A stretch of DNA of 64,000 nucleotides, taken from assembly GCA_963674895.2 (NCBI GenBank), contig CAXXCY010000001.1, forward strand, positions 372,001-436,000, in the 5' to 3' direction. Source of the stretch: CAXXOK01 sp963674895. Lineage in GTDB: Bacteria; Bacillota; Clostridia; Christensenellales; Aristaeellaceae. Shown piece after piece: positions 51,286 to 59,106 of the stretch (position 1 is its first letter; the number at the start of each line of letters is the position of its first letter). Under the pieces are notes generated by a model. It ran no database searches, was not told the DNA's origin, and was given only the letters and a program-made list of their open reading frames with translations. Made by a program: the position numbers and the translations under genes.

Positions 51286-52269
51286 TTAACGAAGCGTGTT
51301 GATGCCGTCGATATAGGTTTGGGCGTCAGGATTTTTCTGGATAAACTTGTCCCACACCACGGAGCAGGCGTCGATCAGCGGCTGGCGGTCGATATAGATC
51401 AGCGTCATGCCGTTGTCCTTCATGGTCTGATAGAACCCGTCCTGGTTCTGCTCGATCTTCTGGTTCTGCCAGTCCGCGACTTCGTCGATGCTTTCCTGAA
51501 TCCAGCCGCGCTGCTCGTCCGTCAGACCCTGCCAGAAGGCTTCGTTGATGATGGGGGTTTCGGCCGTATAAATGTGGTTGGACACGATCACGTATTTGCA
51601 GACTTCCCAGAAGCTGTTGGAGACGATCGCCTCGACCGTCGTTTCCAGGCCGTCCACGATTCCGGTGCGGACCGCTTCATACACTTCGTTCCAGGGCAGC
51701 GGTGTGGGCGACGCGCCGAGCGCTTCAAACATCGACACATAGGCGAACGCTTCCGGAGAGCGGAACTTCACGCCCTTGAAATCCGCAAGCGAGTTGATCG
51801 CCTTATCCTTGGTGAGCATATCGCGGAAGCCTGAGTGGACCCACGTGAGAATCCGCATGCCGGTGGTATCCACGAGCTTCTGGTTGAGCTGGGCGGCGGT
51901 ATCGCTCGCGAACACCTTCTTGATGTGGTCATAATCGCTGAAGATATACGGAAGATCCATCACGGCGAATTCCGGCACATAGTTGGACAGCATCGGCGAG
52001 TTGCCGTACGTCATCTGGATGGTGCCGTTCTTCACGCTTTCGATCAGCTCCGCCTGTGCGCCGAGCTGGCCGGCCGGGTAGGTTTCCACCTGGATTTGCC
52101 CGCCGGATTTTTCTTCGACGAGCTGTTCAAACTTCTGTACGCCTTCCCAGTGCACGGTCGTGACGGCGTGGAAATCGGCGTAGCGGATGGTGACCGGGGC
52201 AGCCTGGGCGCCTACGGCAAAGGATGCGATCAATAAGGCAGCCAATAGCGTTGAGACGAGTTTCTTCAT
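51286..52269 (-). CDS. dctP: TRAP transporter solute receptor (DctP)
   Basis: 327 residues from MKKLVSTLLAALLIASFAVGAQA (signal peptide) with AAGGAGGAAGAAAAC before the ATG. The DctP pattern includes HWEGVQKFEQLVEEKSGGQIQVETYPAGQLGAQAELIESVKNGTIQMTYG, KGVKFRSPEAFAYVSMFEALGASPTPLPWNEVYEAVRTGIVDGLE, with the ligand Arg for a carboxylate or sulfonate group in KFRSP. It delivers the substrate to DctQM. Confidence 0.93.
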   Translation of the reverse strand: MKKLVSTLLAALLIASFAVGAQAAPVTIRYADFHAVTTVHWEGVQKFEQLVEEKSGGQIQVETYPAGQLGAQAELIESVKNGTIQMTYGNSPMLSNYVPEFAVMDLPYIFSDYDHIKKVFASDTAAQLNQKLVDTTGMRILTWVHSGFRDMLTKDKAINSLADFKGVKFRSPEAFAYVSMFEALGASPTPLPWNEVYEAVRTGIVDGLETTVEAIVSNSFWEVCKYVIVSNHIYTAETPIINEAFWQGLTDEQRGWIQESIDEVADWQNQKIEQNQDGFYQTMKDNGMTLIYIDRQPLIDACSVVWDKFIQKNPDAQTYIDGINTLR

Positions 52270-52305
52270 GTTTTCTTCCTCCTTGTTTTTCATCCCGTTT
52301 TTCTT

Positions 52306-52334
52306 CTCCCCGCGCGCGCTTTGCCTGCGGGGAG
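52306..52334 (-). promoter_or_regulatory. Hairpin between alcohol dehydrogenase and DctP genes
   Basis: CTCCCCGC and GCGGGGAG (8 base pairs, loop of 13) stand upstream of the receptor gene. It could separate the dehydrogenase and receptor parts of the message and, with the next hairpin, bracket the receptor message. Confidence 0.5.
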
Positions 52335-52421
52335 GCATGTGAGCTTCCCGTTTGAAACATGCAGCCGCTCCAACTGCGCAGCTTGGTTATCCCTCCCTCT
52401 TGCGTTGGCCGTATCGTAGGA

Positions 52422-53591
52422 TTACTTTCCCTCGTACATCCTTTGCATCAAAGCCATGGCCTGTTCTTCGCCCATTCCGCGCGGGTTGCGCGGCCGGTTA
52501 TACCGCGTGCACAGCGTGTGCGCCAGCCCCCGCAGGCCTTCCCGGGGAACGCCAAGCTCTGCAAGCGACGGCGGGATGCCGGTCTTGATCAGCAACTCGC
52601 GAAGCGCCGCGATAAAATCCGGTTTTCGAATGCTATGCGCCAGCTCGCCGAGAATATCCGGAATATCCCCTGCGATATACTCCAGCGTATACGGAAGCGA
52701 CATCCCGCACCCCATGCCGTGGGGCAGCCCGTGCGCGGTGGTGAGCACATAGGAAATGCTGTGGGCGTAGAGCCCGCCTCCCTGCGTATACGCAAGCATT
52801 CCCAGAACGGACGCGAACGCCATATAGTACCGCGCTTCCAAATCGCCGCCGTTTTGCACGGCGCGCGGCAGGTACGAAAAGGTCAGCGCGGCGCATTTGT
52901 TCGCCATGGCCTGCGTATAGGGGTTCGGTTTCCCGATCACGCCTTCCACGCCGTGGGTCAGCGCGTCCAGCCCCGTGGCGGCCGTGACGCTGGGCGGCAT
53001 CGTTTGGGTTAAAAGCGGGTCCACAAGCGCGACCGTGGCGTACAGGTACGGACTTGCGATAAACCGCTTGGTTCCGCCGTCGCTCACGACGACGTACGGG
53101 CTCATTTCGCTACCGGTTCCGGCGGTCGTCGGCATGAGGACCGTCGGCAGCGAGGCCTTGATCCGCGCCGGGTCTTCCAGCATTTCGCGAATGCCGCCGT
53201 CGTTCACGGCGGCCACGGCCGCCAGTTTGGCGGTATCCATACAGCTGCCGCCGCCCACGCCGATAATCAGCCCGTAGGGCGTTTCGCGCACCATTCGCCG
53301 TACCGTTTCCATTGTGGAAAGATGCGGCTCCGGTTCCACCCCGCTGAATACGTCGTAGGTAAGCCCCGCGTTTTCAAGCGACCTGCGGACAGGCGCGTCC
53401 GCCTGTAGCTTCGCGATCACGGGATCGGCCACCAGCAGCACGCGCCGGCCGGTCAGCTTTCCGGCCTCCTCGCCGGCGGACTCCGCCACATGAAACCCGA
53501 AGCGGAACTTGCCGTCGGGCCGTGTACCGACAAACTGAACGACCATCTCTTCCGAAATCTGCCTGGGAATGTCCAGCGGTGCATGCGTCAT
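52422..53591 (-). CDS. Iron-containing alcohol dehydrogenase
   Basis: 389 residues from the ATG at 53591 after ATAGGAGATACGAACCG. Family elements: GVGGGSCMDTAKLAA (about 96-110), MPTTAGTGSEMSPY, the metal Asp in VALVDPLLTQTMPPSVTAATGLDALTHGVEG and the metal His residues in YAHSISYVLTTAHGLPHGMGCG. It interconverts an alcohol and aldehyde or ketone with NAD(P)H. Candidates in this operon are reduction of an aldehyde or hydroxyketone made by the aldolases or the glycyl radical enzyme, to balance redox. Confidence 0.92.
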   Translation of the reverse strand: MTHAPLDIPRQISEEMVVQFVGTRPDGKFRFGFHVAESAGEEAGKLTGRRVLLVADPVIAKLQADAPVRRSLENAGLTYDVFSGVEPEPHLSTMETVRRMVRETPYGLIIGVGGGSCMDTAKLAAVAAVNDGGIREMLEDPARIKASLPTVLMPTTAGTGSEMSPYVVVSDGGTKRFIASPYLYATVALVDPLLTQTMPPSVTAATGLDALTHGVEGVIGKPNPYTQAMANKCAALTFSYLPRAVQNGGDLEARYYMAFASVLGMLAYTQGGGLYAHSISYVLTTAHGLPHGMGCGMSLPYTLEYIAGDIPDILGELAHSIRKPDFIAALRELLIKTGIPPSLAELGVPREGLRGLAHTLCTRYNRPRNPRGMGEEQAMALMQRMYEGK

Positions 53592-53604
53592 CGGTTCGTA
53601 TCTC

Positions 53605-54549
53605 CTATATTTCCGTAAACTCGTAGCCCGCCAGTTCCCCATACCGGAGCATGCCGTTTCTGGGGCCGAAGGTTTTGCAGTTATGCGCTCCGCAGATATT
53701 GCCAAGCAGCATGGCCCGCTCGACCGGCATATTCCTGGACAATCCGAACACAACGCCGCCGTGGAACGCGTCCCCGGCGCCTACCGTATCGACCGCGTCC
53801 ACCGGGGTACTCCCGATCACGGTGAATTTACCGCGCCCGTCATACAAGGCCGACCCGGCTTCCCCCATGGACAGGATTACGGCGCACCCGTATTTTCCGT
53901 ACATGGATTTCGCGATTTCCTCCGCGCTTTGCGAGGGATACAGGGAAAGCATCGCCGTAAGGTTTGGCATGAGATAATCCCCGGACGAAAACAGCCGGGC
54001 GACGTCCTCCGGCGCGGCGCCGCATTGCTTGACGGGGTCCAGGTCCACGTCGATCACCACGCGGGCGCCCTTTTCGCGGATCCGCTCCGCCATCTGCGCG
54101 CAAACCGGCACGGGTATTTCCCCGACCTCGATCAGCACCCAGTCGTCCGGCATGATTTCTTTGCACAGCGCGTCCAGGTCGCGCTCATCCATCGACTGCA
54201 GGCAGTTGGGCAGCAGAAAACCGCCGATGCGGCGCATGGCGTTTCCCGCGTAAATCGCTACGTTGAACGGGGACAGCGCGGTTTCATCCGTAATCACCGA
54301 TCCGCAGTCCACCCCTTCGCTTAAAAGCATAGAGCGGATGGCCGCGCCCACGGGGTCCGCGCCCAGTTTGCCAAGCCAGCCGGCCTCTCCGCCCAGGCGG
54401 ACAACCTGCACCAGAAAGTTGGACGTGGCCCCGCCGCCAAACCACTTGCTCTCCTGAGCCAGCAGCTTATCCCGGTAGTCCTTGCCATAGTCCGCGGTTT
54501 TGATGCGGATATCAATCGCAGCTGTGCCAAAACCCCATATCTTTGTCAT
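53605..54549 (-). CDS. PfkB-family sugar kinase, first gene of the operon
   Basis: 314 residues. KWFGGGATSNFLVQVVRLGGEAGWLGKLGADPVGAAIRSMLLSEGVD (about 36-82) and DTVGAGDAFHGGVVFG (catalytic Asp near 253) are PfkB hallmarks. It phosphorylates a sugar or sugar acid. In this operon its product could feed the transaldolase-like protein. The ribosome binding site is weak (GGGAT). A consensus promoter lies 57 bases upstream. Confidence 0.9.
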   Translation of the reverse strand: MTKIWGFGTAAIDIRIKTADYGKDYRDKLLAQESKWFGGGATSNFLVQVVRLGGEAGWLGKLGADPVGAAIRSMLLSEGVDCGSVITDETALSPFNVAIYAGNAMRRIGGFLLPNCLQSMDERDLDALCKEIMPDDWVLIEVGEIPVPVCAQMAERIREKGARVVIDVDLDPVKQCGAAPEDVARLFSSGDYLMPNLTAMLSLYPSQSAEEIAKSMYGKYGCAVILSMGEAGSALYDGRGKFTVIGSTPVDAVDTVGAGDAFHGGVVFGLSRNMPVERAMLLGNICGAHNCKTFGPRNGMLRYGELAGYEFTEI

Positions 54550-54573
54550 ATTGATCCCATCTGTCTTGCATTA

Positions 54574-54665
54574 CAAGACGGCGTCTTGGTTTTTATTCTG
54601 ATGTCATTATAGATGCCCGCCATGAACTTGTCAAGCCGAAATTTTTATATTCTTAACGTACGTTA
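54574..54665 (-). promoter_or_regulatory. Consensus promoter with two palindromes (IclR control region)
   Basis: Minus strand TTGACA (54629-54634), 17 bases, TATAAT (54606-54611): both boxes match consensus exactly. A perfect 12-base palindrome TAACGTACGTTA (54654-54665) lies about 20 bases upstream of the -35 box, and CAAGACG-G-CGTCTTG (54574-54588) lies just after the expected start point. The downstream one could be an operator, the upstream one an activator or second repressor site. The IclR gene ends 34 bases beyond the upstream palindrome. Confidence 0.75.
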
Positions 54666-54698
54666 TAAAACAACCGTTTTTATATGACAGGCAGGGGT

Positions 54699-55475
54699 TC
54701 AGCCGTTGTACCCCAGCACGCCTGATATCTTTGCCGCCGTTGCCTTCGTGTCGGCAATGAACCGCTCCAGCCTCTCGCCCAGATAATTCTGCAGCGGGCC
54801 GTAAATCGTCAACGACGCGACGACGTTGTTGGAATGATCGAACACCGGCGCTCCTACGGAGCCCGCCTCCCAGTAGCCCTCACCGTTGCACAGCGCGTAT
54901 CCGCGCTCCCGCACCAGCGCGAGCTCAGCAAGCAGCGCATCCCTGTCTGTAATCGTGTTGGGCGTAACCCGCGCCAGCCCTTCGCGTTCGATTACAGAAT
55001 CGATCTGGTCGGGCTGCATAGCCGCCAATAAAACCTTCCCTGCCGCGCTTGAATGCAGCGCCAGCTGCTGCCCGGCACGGACAAACAGCCGTACCGGCTG
55101 CGGGTTTTCCACGACCGCCAGCACCAAGCGCTTCCCGTCTTCGCGGACGTTCAGGGCGACGCTCTCGTTGGTCTGCTTGCACAGCGCGGTCATATAGGGA
55201 ATAGCGACCGATTTGATGCTGATATGCTCCGAAACGATATTGCCCAGCTTGAACAGCTTATACGTCAGCAGATATTTATTTTTCGCCTCGTCCTTGGCAA
55301 CGAACCCCTCGTCCTCCATCGTGATCAGCAAGGCGTGGATGGTACTTTTGTGAATGCACAGCTTCTGGCTGATTTCGGAAACGCCGAGATATGGTTCCTG
55401 ATCGCTGAAGCAGTCCAGAATCTGCAGCGCGCGCTGCACCGAGCGCACATGGTATTCTTCCCTCTTCTTGGCCAT
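54699..55475 (-). CDS. IclR-family transcriptional regulator
   Basis: 258 residues from the ATG at 55475, after GGGAGG with an 11-base spacer; this gives the usual family length. N-terminal winged helix (VRSVQRALQILDCFSDQEPYLGVSEISQKLCIHKSTIHALLITMEDEGFV, about 9-60) and C-terminal effector domain (LHSSAAGKVLLAAMQPDQID; ERGYALCNGEGYWEAGSVGAPVFD). It probably controls the promoter 34 bases beyond its end, and maybe its own operon. Ligands of the family are usually small aromatic or sugar acids. Confidence 0.9.
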   Translation of the reverse strand: MAKKREEYHVRSVQRALQILDCFSDQEPYLGVSEISQKLCIHKSTIHALLITMEDEGFVAKDEAKNKYLLTYKLFKLGNIVSEHISIKSVAIPYMTALCKQTNESVALNVREDGKRLVLAVVENPQPVRLFVRAGQQLALHSSAAGKVLLAAMQPDQIDSVIEREGLARVTPNTITDRDALLAELALVRERGYALCNGEGYWEAGSVGAPVFDHSNNVVASLTIYGPLQNYLGERLERFIADTKATAAKISGVLGYNG

Positions 55476-55569
55476 AGCGTCCGATACCTCCCAAGCGCCT
55501 TTGAAGAGTATTATATCGTAAAACGTTTTGCCGTGCAAAGTTGCCGGCATTGAAATCCGGTAAAACAAT

Positions 55570-56523
55570 TTATCCTGCGCCGTTTGCCCAGTCCTGCGGC
55601 AGTCCGAGCCTTTTGCGCATCTCCCGTTCCCCGGCGATCAGCCTGTCGGTCTGCTCCCGGGCCGCGGCGCTAAAATAGGCCGCAGGCTTCGCGCGGGAAG
55701 AAAGACCGCACGGCAGCCCCGTCTGGCTGAGATAGTATTTCGCCGAAATCGGATAGCTGCCGTTGGTCGTCGCCATAGCGTTCGCTTCGGACACCCATTC
55801 CTGTACGGCCGCCGCAAGCCCGGGCTCCCGGCCCAGGTTATCGAAAAGCCAGCGGTAGATATCAATATGGAAATTCCCCATGATTCCGCTGTAACCCACG
55901 TACCCGTACGAAAGGGACCGGGACAGCGTATCCGAATTCGCGTTATACAGCCCCAGACCGCTACCCTTTATCAGCGCCGCCCGCTCCTGCTGGATCGCCG
56001 CGTTGCAGCTCACGTCCTTGAGAAAGCAAAACCGCCCGTCCTGCGCCACGCCGCGCAGTTCTGAAAGGGACAGCAGACGTAAAAACGGCTGCGGGCACTC
56101 GTAGATACCCAGCGTGACGCCCGGCAGCGCTTTCACCACCGTTTCCAAATTCCTTGAAAACACCTCCCGACCGTCTTCGCGCCGCGCCAGGCGATTGGTG
56201 ACCAGCACGACGGCGTCCACGCCCGTTTCCGCCATTTTCCCGAGTTCGTCGATCTGCCGGTACAGATCGCCGTCCGTATGGCCGCTGGCAATCACCTGCA
56301 CCCGCCCCCGCGCTGCCTCGACTACGCACCGGGCAAGCGCAAGCTTCTCTTCCGGCTTCAAAAAAAACATCTCGCTGGATTGGCAGACGGCGAACAACCC
56401 GTTCGCTCCCTGCCGGATCAGGCGGTCTGTGAGCCGCGCGTTCCCTGCGTAGTCGAGCTTCCCGTCTTCCGTAAACAGTGTGATCATGGTCGGCCATACG
56501 CCATATGCAATGGGTTTTGACAT
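55570..56523 (-). CDS. Dihydrodipicolinate synthase/N-acetylneuraminate lyase family aldolase
   Basis: 317 residues from the ATG at 56523 after GAGAGGAATTCGGATACG. The Schiff-base lysine is Lys169 in CFLKDVS and the partner Tyr is Tyr141 in GIYECP. The GTTGE-like loop is CQSSEM. Family members make or split a pyruvate-derived 2-oxo acid, for example 2-keto-3-deoxy-gluconate or sialic acid. Adjacent to a YhcH/YiaL protein and a TRAP importer, sugar-acid or sialic-acid-like catabolism is plausible. No NanE or NanK is seen. Confidence 0.87.
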   Translation of the reverse strand: MSKPIAYGVWPTMITLFTEDGKLDYAGNARLTDRLIRQGANGLFAVCQSSEMFFLKPEEKLALARCVVEAARGRVQVIASGHTDGDLYRQIDELGKMAETGVDAVVLVTNRLARREDGREVFSRNLETVVKALPGVTLGIYECPQPFLRLLSLSELRGVAQDGRFCFLKDVSCNAAIQQERAALIKGSGLGLYNANSDTLSRSLSYGYVGYSGIMGNFHIDIYRWLFDNLGREPGLAAAVQEWVSEANAMATTNGSYPISAKYYLSQTGLPCGLSSRAKPAAYFSAAAREQTDRLIAGEREMRKRLGLPQDWANGAG

Positions 56524-56582
56524 CGTATCCGAATTCCTCTCTTGTTTTGTATCCGCTCCTCTGTCCGTGTGCGTACCGCGTA

Positions 56583-57041
56583 TCACCGCGCGGGAACCTT
56601 GACAACCACTTTCCGGGCGCTTTCTGCGACCGGCGCAGCGATGCAGGGCCGGTGCGCGTCCGACGGGAAAAATACCGCGAACATGCCCGGTTTCATCGTC
56701 AGCACACAGCCCGCCCGATCATCCGCGGCAAAAGCGATGTCCTTTTGCAAGTCCATCGGCTCCCAATTCCCGATCTCCCGTACGGGCAGGCAGCCGATGT
56801 GCTCGCCGTCCGCAAGCGCGAACTGGATATCGATATATTGTTCGTGCCGTTCCCATTTGGTTTGGGCCAGGGGACGCAGCGCGGGCTCCAGGACCGTAAA
56901 AAAAACATCGGATTCCGGCGCCTTTTGCCTGCCGGCTTTCAAAACCGAAAAGTCTGTGGACAAAACAGTTTTCAGGCCTTCATCCAGCGGCGCGCTGATG
57001 CCGAAGTAATTAGGCGCGTTCTCCACAAAGTCAAAAATCAC
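56583..57041 (-). CDS. YhcH/YjgK/YiaL (TabA) family protein
   Basis: 152 residues with GTG start after AGGAGAGTACGACA. The beta-sandwich pattern HEQYIDIQFALADGEHIGC (about 82-100) and VFFPSDAHRPCIA (about 125-137) with metal-type His and Glu is typical. Relatives occur in sialic-acid, 2,3-diketo-gulonate and rhamnose operons; an anomerase-like role has been proposed. It lies between the TRAP permease and the aldolase, and a paralogue of about equal length is at 61569-62036. Confidence 0.88.
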   Translation of the reverse strand: MIFDFVENAPNYFGISAPLDEGLKTVLSTDFSVLKAGRQKAPESDVFFTVLEPALRPLAQTKWERHEQYIDIQFALADGEHIGCLPVREIGNWEPMDLQKDIAFAADDRAGCVLTMKPGMFAVFFPSDAHRPCIAAPVAESARKVVVKVPAR

Positions 57042-57221
57042 TGTCGTACTCTCCTGTCGTTATACTAATTCCAATCTTTTATGCTATATGGATTACGAGT
57101 ATTTTGTTCGCAGTCGAGGAGAGGAAGCACAGTTGTAGTCGGGAGCTAAATCAAGTTTTCTCGACAAAGAATGCGGGTAAAAGACAACGTAAGACAATAA
57201 CGTTAAGGGTTGGAATCAGTA

Positions 57222-58508
57222 TTACATAAATCCCATCAGGTGCGGAATGCCCGTGACGATCACCGGAGCATAGGCGATCAGGAACAGCACCCCGATCATG
57301 ACCAGAACCATGGGGATGATTTCTTTGGAGATCTGCTTGAGGTTTCCCCCGAACATCGTCGCCGTAATGAACAGGCACATGCCGAACGGTGGCGTGGACA
57401 GACCGATCATCATGTTGAGCACGATCATGACGCCGAAATGCACCAGATTGATACCCAGCGCCGACACGATCGGCAGGACGATCGGGATGAACACATACTG
57501 CATCACCCCCACATCGATCACCATGCCCAGCAGCAGGAAGATAACGTTGATCAAAAACAGCAGGAAGTACGTATTGTCCGTCAACGACAGCACATAGTTG
57601 GCGACCGCCGTGGAAATCCCTTCCGCCGCCACCATATAGGATATCACACAGGAGGCGGCCGTCATGATGGTCACCTTGCCGGTCTGCAGCGCTGTGTTGG
57701 TAAAGGATTGCAGCAGCTGTTTGGGTGTCATGGTCCGGTAGACGAACACGGCGACGACCAGTGCGTACAGCGCCGCGACCGCTCCGGCTTCGGTGGGCGT
57801 CATCACGCCGCCGTAAATCCCCGCAAAAAGGATGGCCGGGGTCAGCAACGCGGGCAGCGCCTTGAGCGTATAGCGCTTGAATTCCTTCCATCCGTACCGT
57901 ATGCCGCGCGGATAATCGCGCTTGGCCGAAATATACGCCACATACAGCGCCAGAAAAATACAGATCAGGAGGCCCGGCAGGATTCCGCCCATAAACAGTG
58001 CGCCCACGGACGTACCCGACAGCATCGCGTAGATGACCATGGGGATGCTGGGCGGAACAATCGGCCCGACGGTGGAGGTGGCCGACGTCAGCGCGCTTGA
58101 GAAGGGGATATCGTACCCGTCCTCCTCCATCGCCTTGATCTCGATCATGCCGATTCCGGACGCATCCGCTACCGCGGAGCCCGACATCCCGGAGAAGATC
58201 AGGGAAACCAGGATGTTGACATAGGCCAGCGCGCCGCGCTTTTTTCCGATGCAGGCCTTGCAGAAATCAAACAGGTACGACGTGACTTTACCCGAGTTCA
58301 TCAGGTTTGCCATCAGCACGAACAGCGGGACTGCCAAAATGGTATAGTTGCCGTACATCCCGTTGAGCATTTTATCGGCGACGAGGCCGATATCCGCGCC
58401 GATGGAAACCAGGTACATGACACCGGCGGACACCAGCCCCAGCGAGATGGGAATCCTCAGCACAAAGGTGACGATCAGAACCAGCAGCGGTATCACAAAG
58501 TCCGGCAT
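57222..58508 (-). CDS. dctM: TRAP transporter large permease (DctM), second system
   Basis: 428 residues with about twelve helices and family phrases SGMSGSAVADASGIGMIEIKAMEEDGYDIPFSSALTSATSTVGPIVPPSIPMVIY and GMVIDVGVMQYVFIPIVLP. The ATG follows GGAGGAATAGCCG, three bases after the DctQ stop. The 180-base gap on to the YhcH gene holds no gene. Confidence 0.93.
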   Translation of the reverse strand: MPDFVIPLLVLIVTFVLRIPISLGLVSAGVMYLVSIGADIGLVADKMLNGMYGNYTILAVPLFVLMANLMNSGKVTSYLFDFCKACIGKKRGALAYVNILVSLIFSGMSGSAVADASGIGMIEIKAMEEDGYDIPFSSALTSATSTVGPIVPPSIPMVIYAMLSGTSVGALFMGGILPGLLICIFLALYVAYISAKRDYPRGIRYGWKEFKRYTLKALPALLTPAILFAGIYGGVMTPTEAGAVAALYALVVAVFVYRTMTPKQLLQSFTNTALQTGKVTIMTAASCVISYMVAAEGISTAVANYVLSLTDNTYFLLFLINVIFLLLGMVIDVGVMQYVFIPIVLPIVSALGINLVHFGVMIVLNMMIGLSTPPFGMCLFITATMFGGNLKQISKEIIPMVLVMIGVLFLIAYAPVIVTGIPHLMGFM

Positions 58509-58511
58509 CGG

Positions 58512-59030
58512 CTATTCCTCCAGCGCTTTCATTCGTTTCGTGCGGATGAACCGCAAGGCTTCCCGGACATGGCGGACCATATCCTCGATCAGGTGAAAAA
58601 GCGTCAGCACCGTGAACGCGATGAACGGCGCGAAAACGATATTCATCGGAATGTGCAGCGTCGCGGATTTCTTGATCGCCATGAATTGAATCCAGTCGTA
58701 GGCCGGGTACGCCAGCAACCCGAAACACACGATTAAAAAAAGCGTCCCCGCCAGCCGGAATACAAGCTGCCATCCGGCGTTCAGTTTGTCGTAAAACAGC
58801 GTGAAGACTACGTGCGTTTGCGCGCGCATCGCGTGGCCGGCCGCAAGGTACAGGCACCAGACAAAGCCGGTCACGCAAAGCTCATAGCTCCACGCGACCT
58901 GCGAGCGGAAGATATAGCGCGATACCACCTGAATGATGAAGGAAACGAACGTGACGATCAGGCAGAGGGTCGGCAGATAGATTTCCAGCAGATCATACAC
59001 AAACAGCCGAATCTTTTTCAGAAGCCGCAT
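58512..59030 (-). CDS. dctQ: TRAP transporter small permease (DctQ), second system
   Basis: 172 residues from the ATG at 59030 after AAGGGAGAAAACCCC; the frame goes on to 59216 but into the receptor hairpin. Four helices and VSRYIFRSQVAWSYELCVTGFVWCLYLAAGHAMRAQTHVVFTLF, the DctQ signature. Confidence 0.92.
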   Translation of the reverse strand: MRLLKKIRLFVYDLLEIYLPTLCLIVTFVSFIIQVVSRYIFRSQVAWSYELCVTGFVWCLYLAAGHAMRAQTHVVFTLFYDKLNAGWQLVFRLAGTLFLIVCFGLLAYPAYDWIQFMAIKKSATLHIPMNIVFAPFIAFTVLTLFHLIEDMVRHVREALRFIRTKRMKALEE

Positions 59031-59046
59031 GGGGTTTTCTCCCTTA

Positions 59047-59096
59047 GGAAGGGCATTTCCGTGCCGGCCGGAACGCGTCTGCGGAAATACCCTTCC
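59047..59096 (-). promoter_or_regulatory. Intercistronic hairpin between DctP and DctQ genes, second system
   Basis: GGAAGGGCATTTCCG (59047-59061) pairs with CGGAAATACCCTTCC (59082-59096): 14 of 15 positions are Watson-Crick and the remaining one is a G.U pair on the minus-strand RNA. The wobble is compatible only with selection on the transcript of this strand. No T-run follows. Confidence 0.65.
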
Positions 59097-59106
59097 GGTC
59101 AATCGG

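Noticed and set aside
43019..54549. Bacterial microcompartment locus around the radical enzyme.
   Set aside because: No shell-protein or signature encapsulation genes are found within the operon or on either side.
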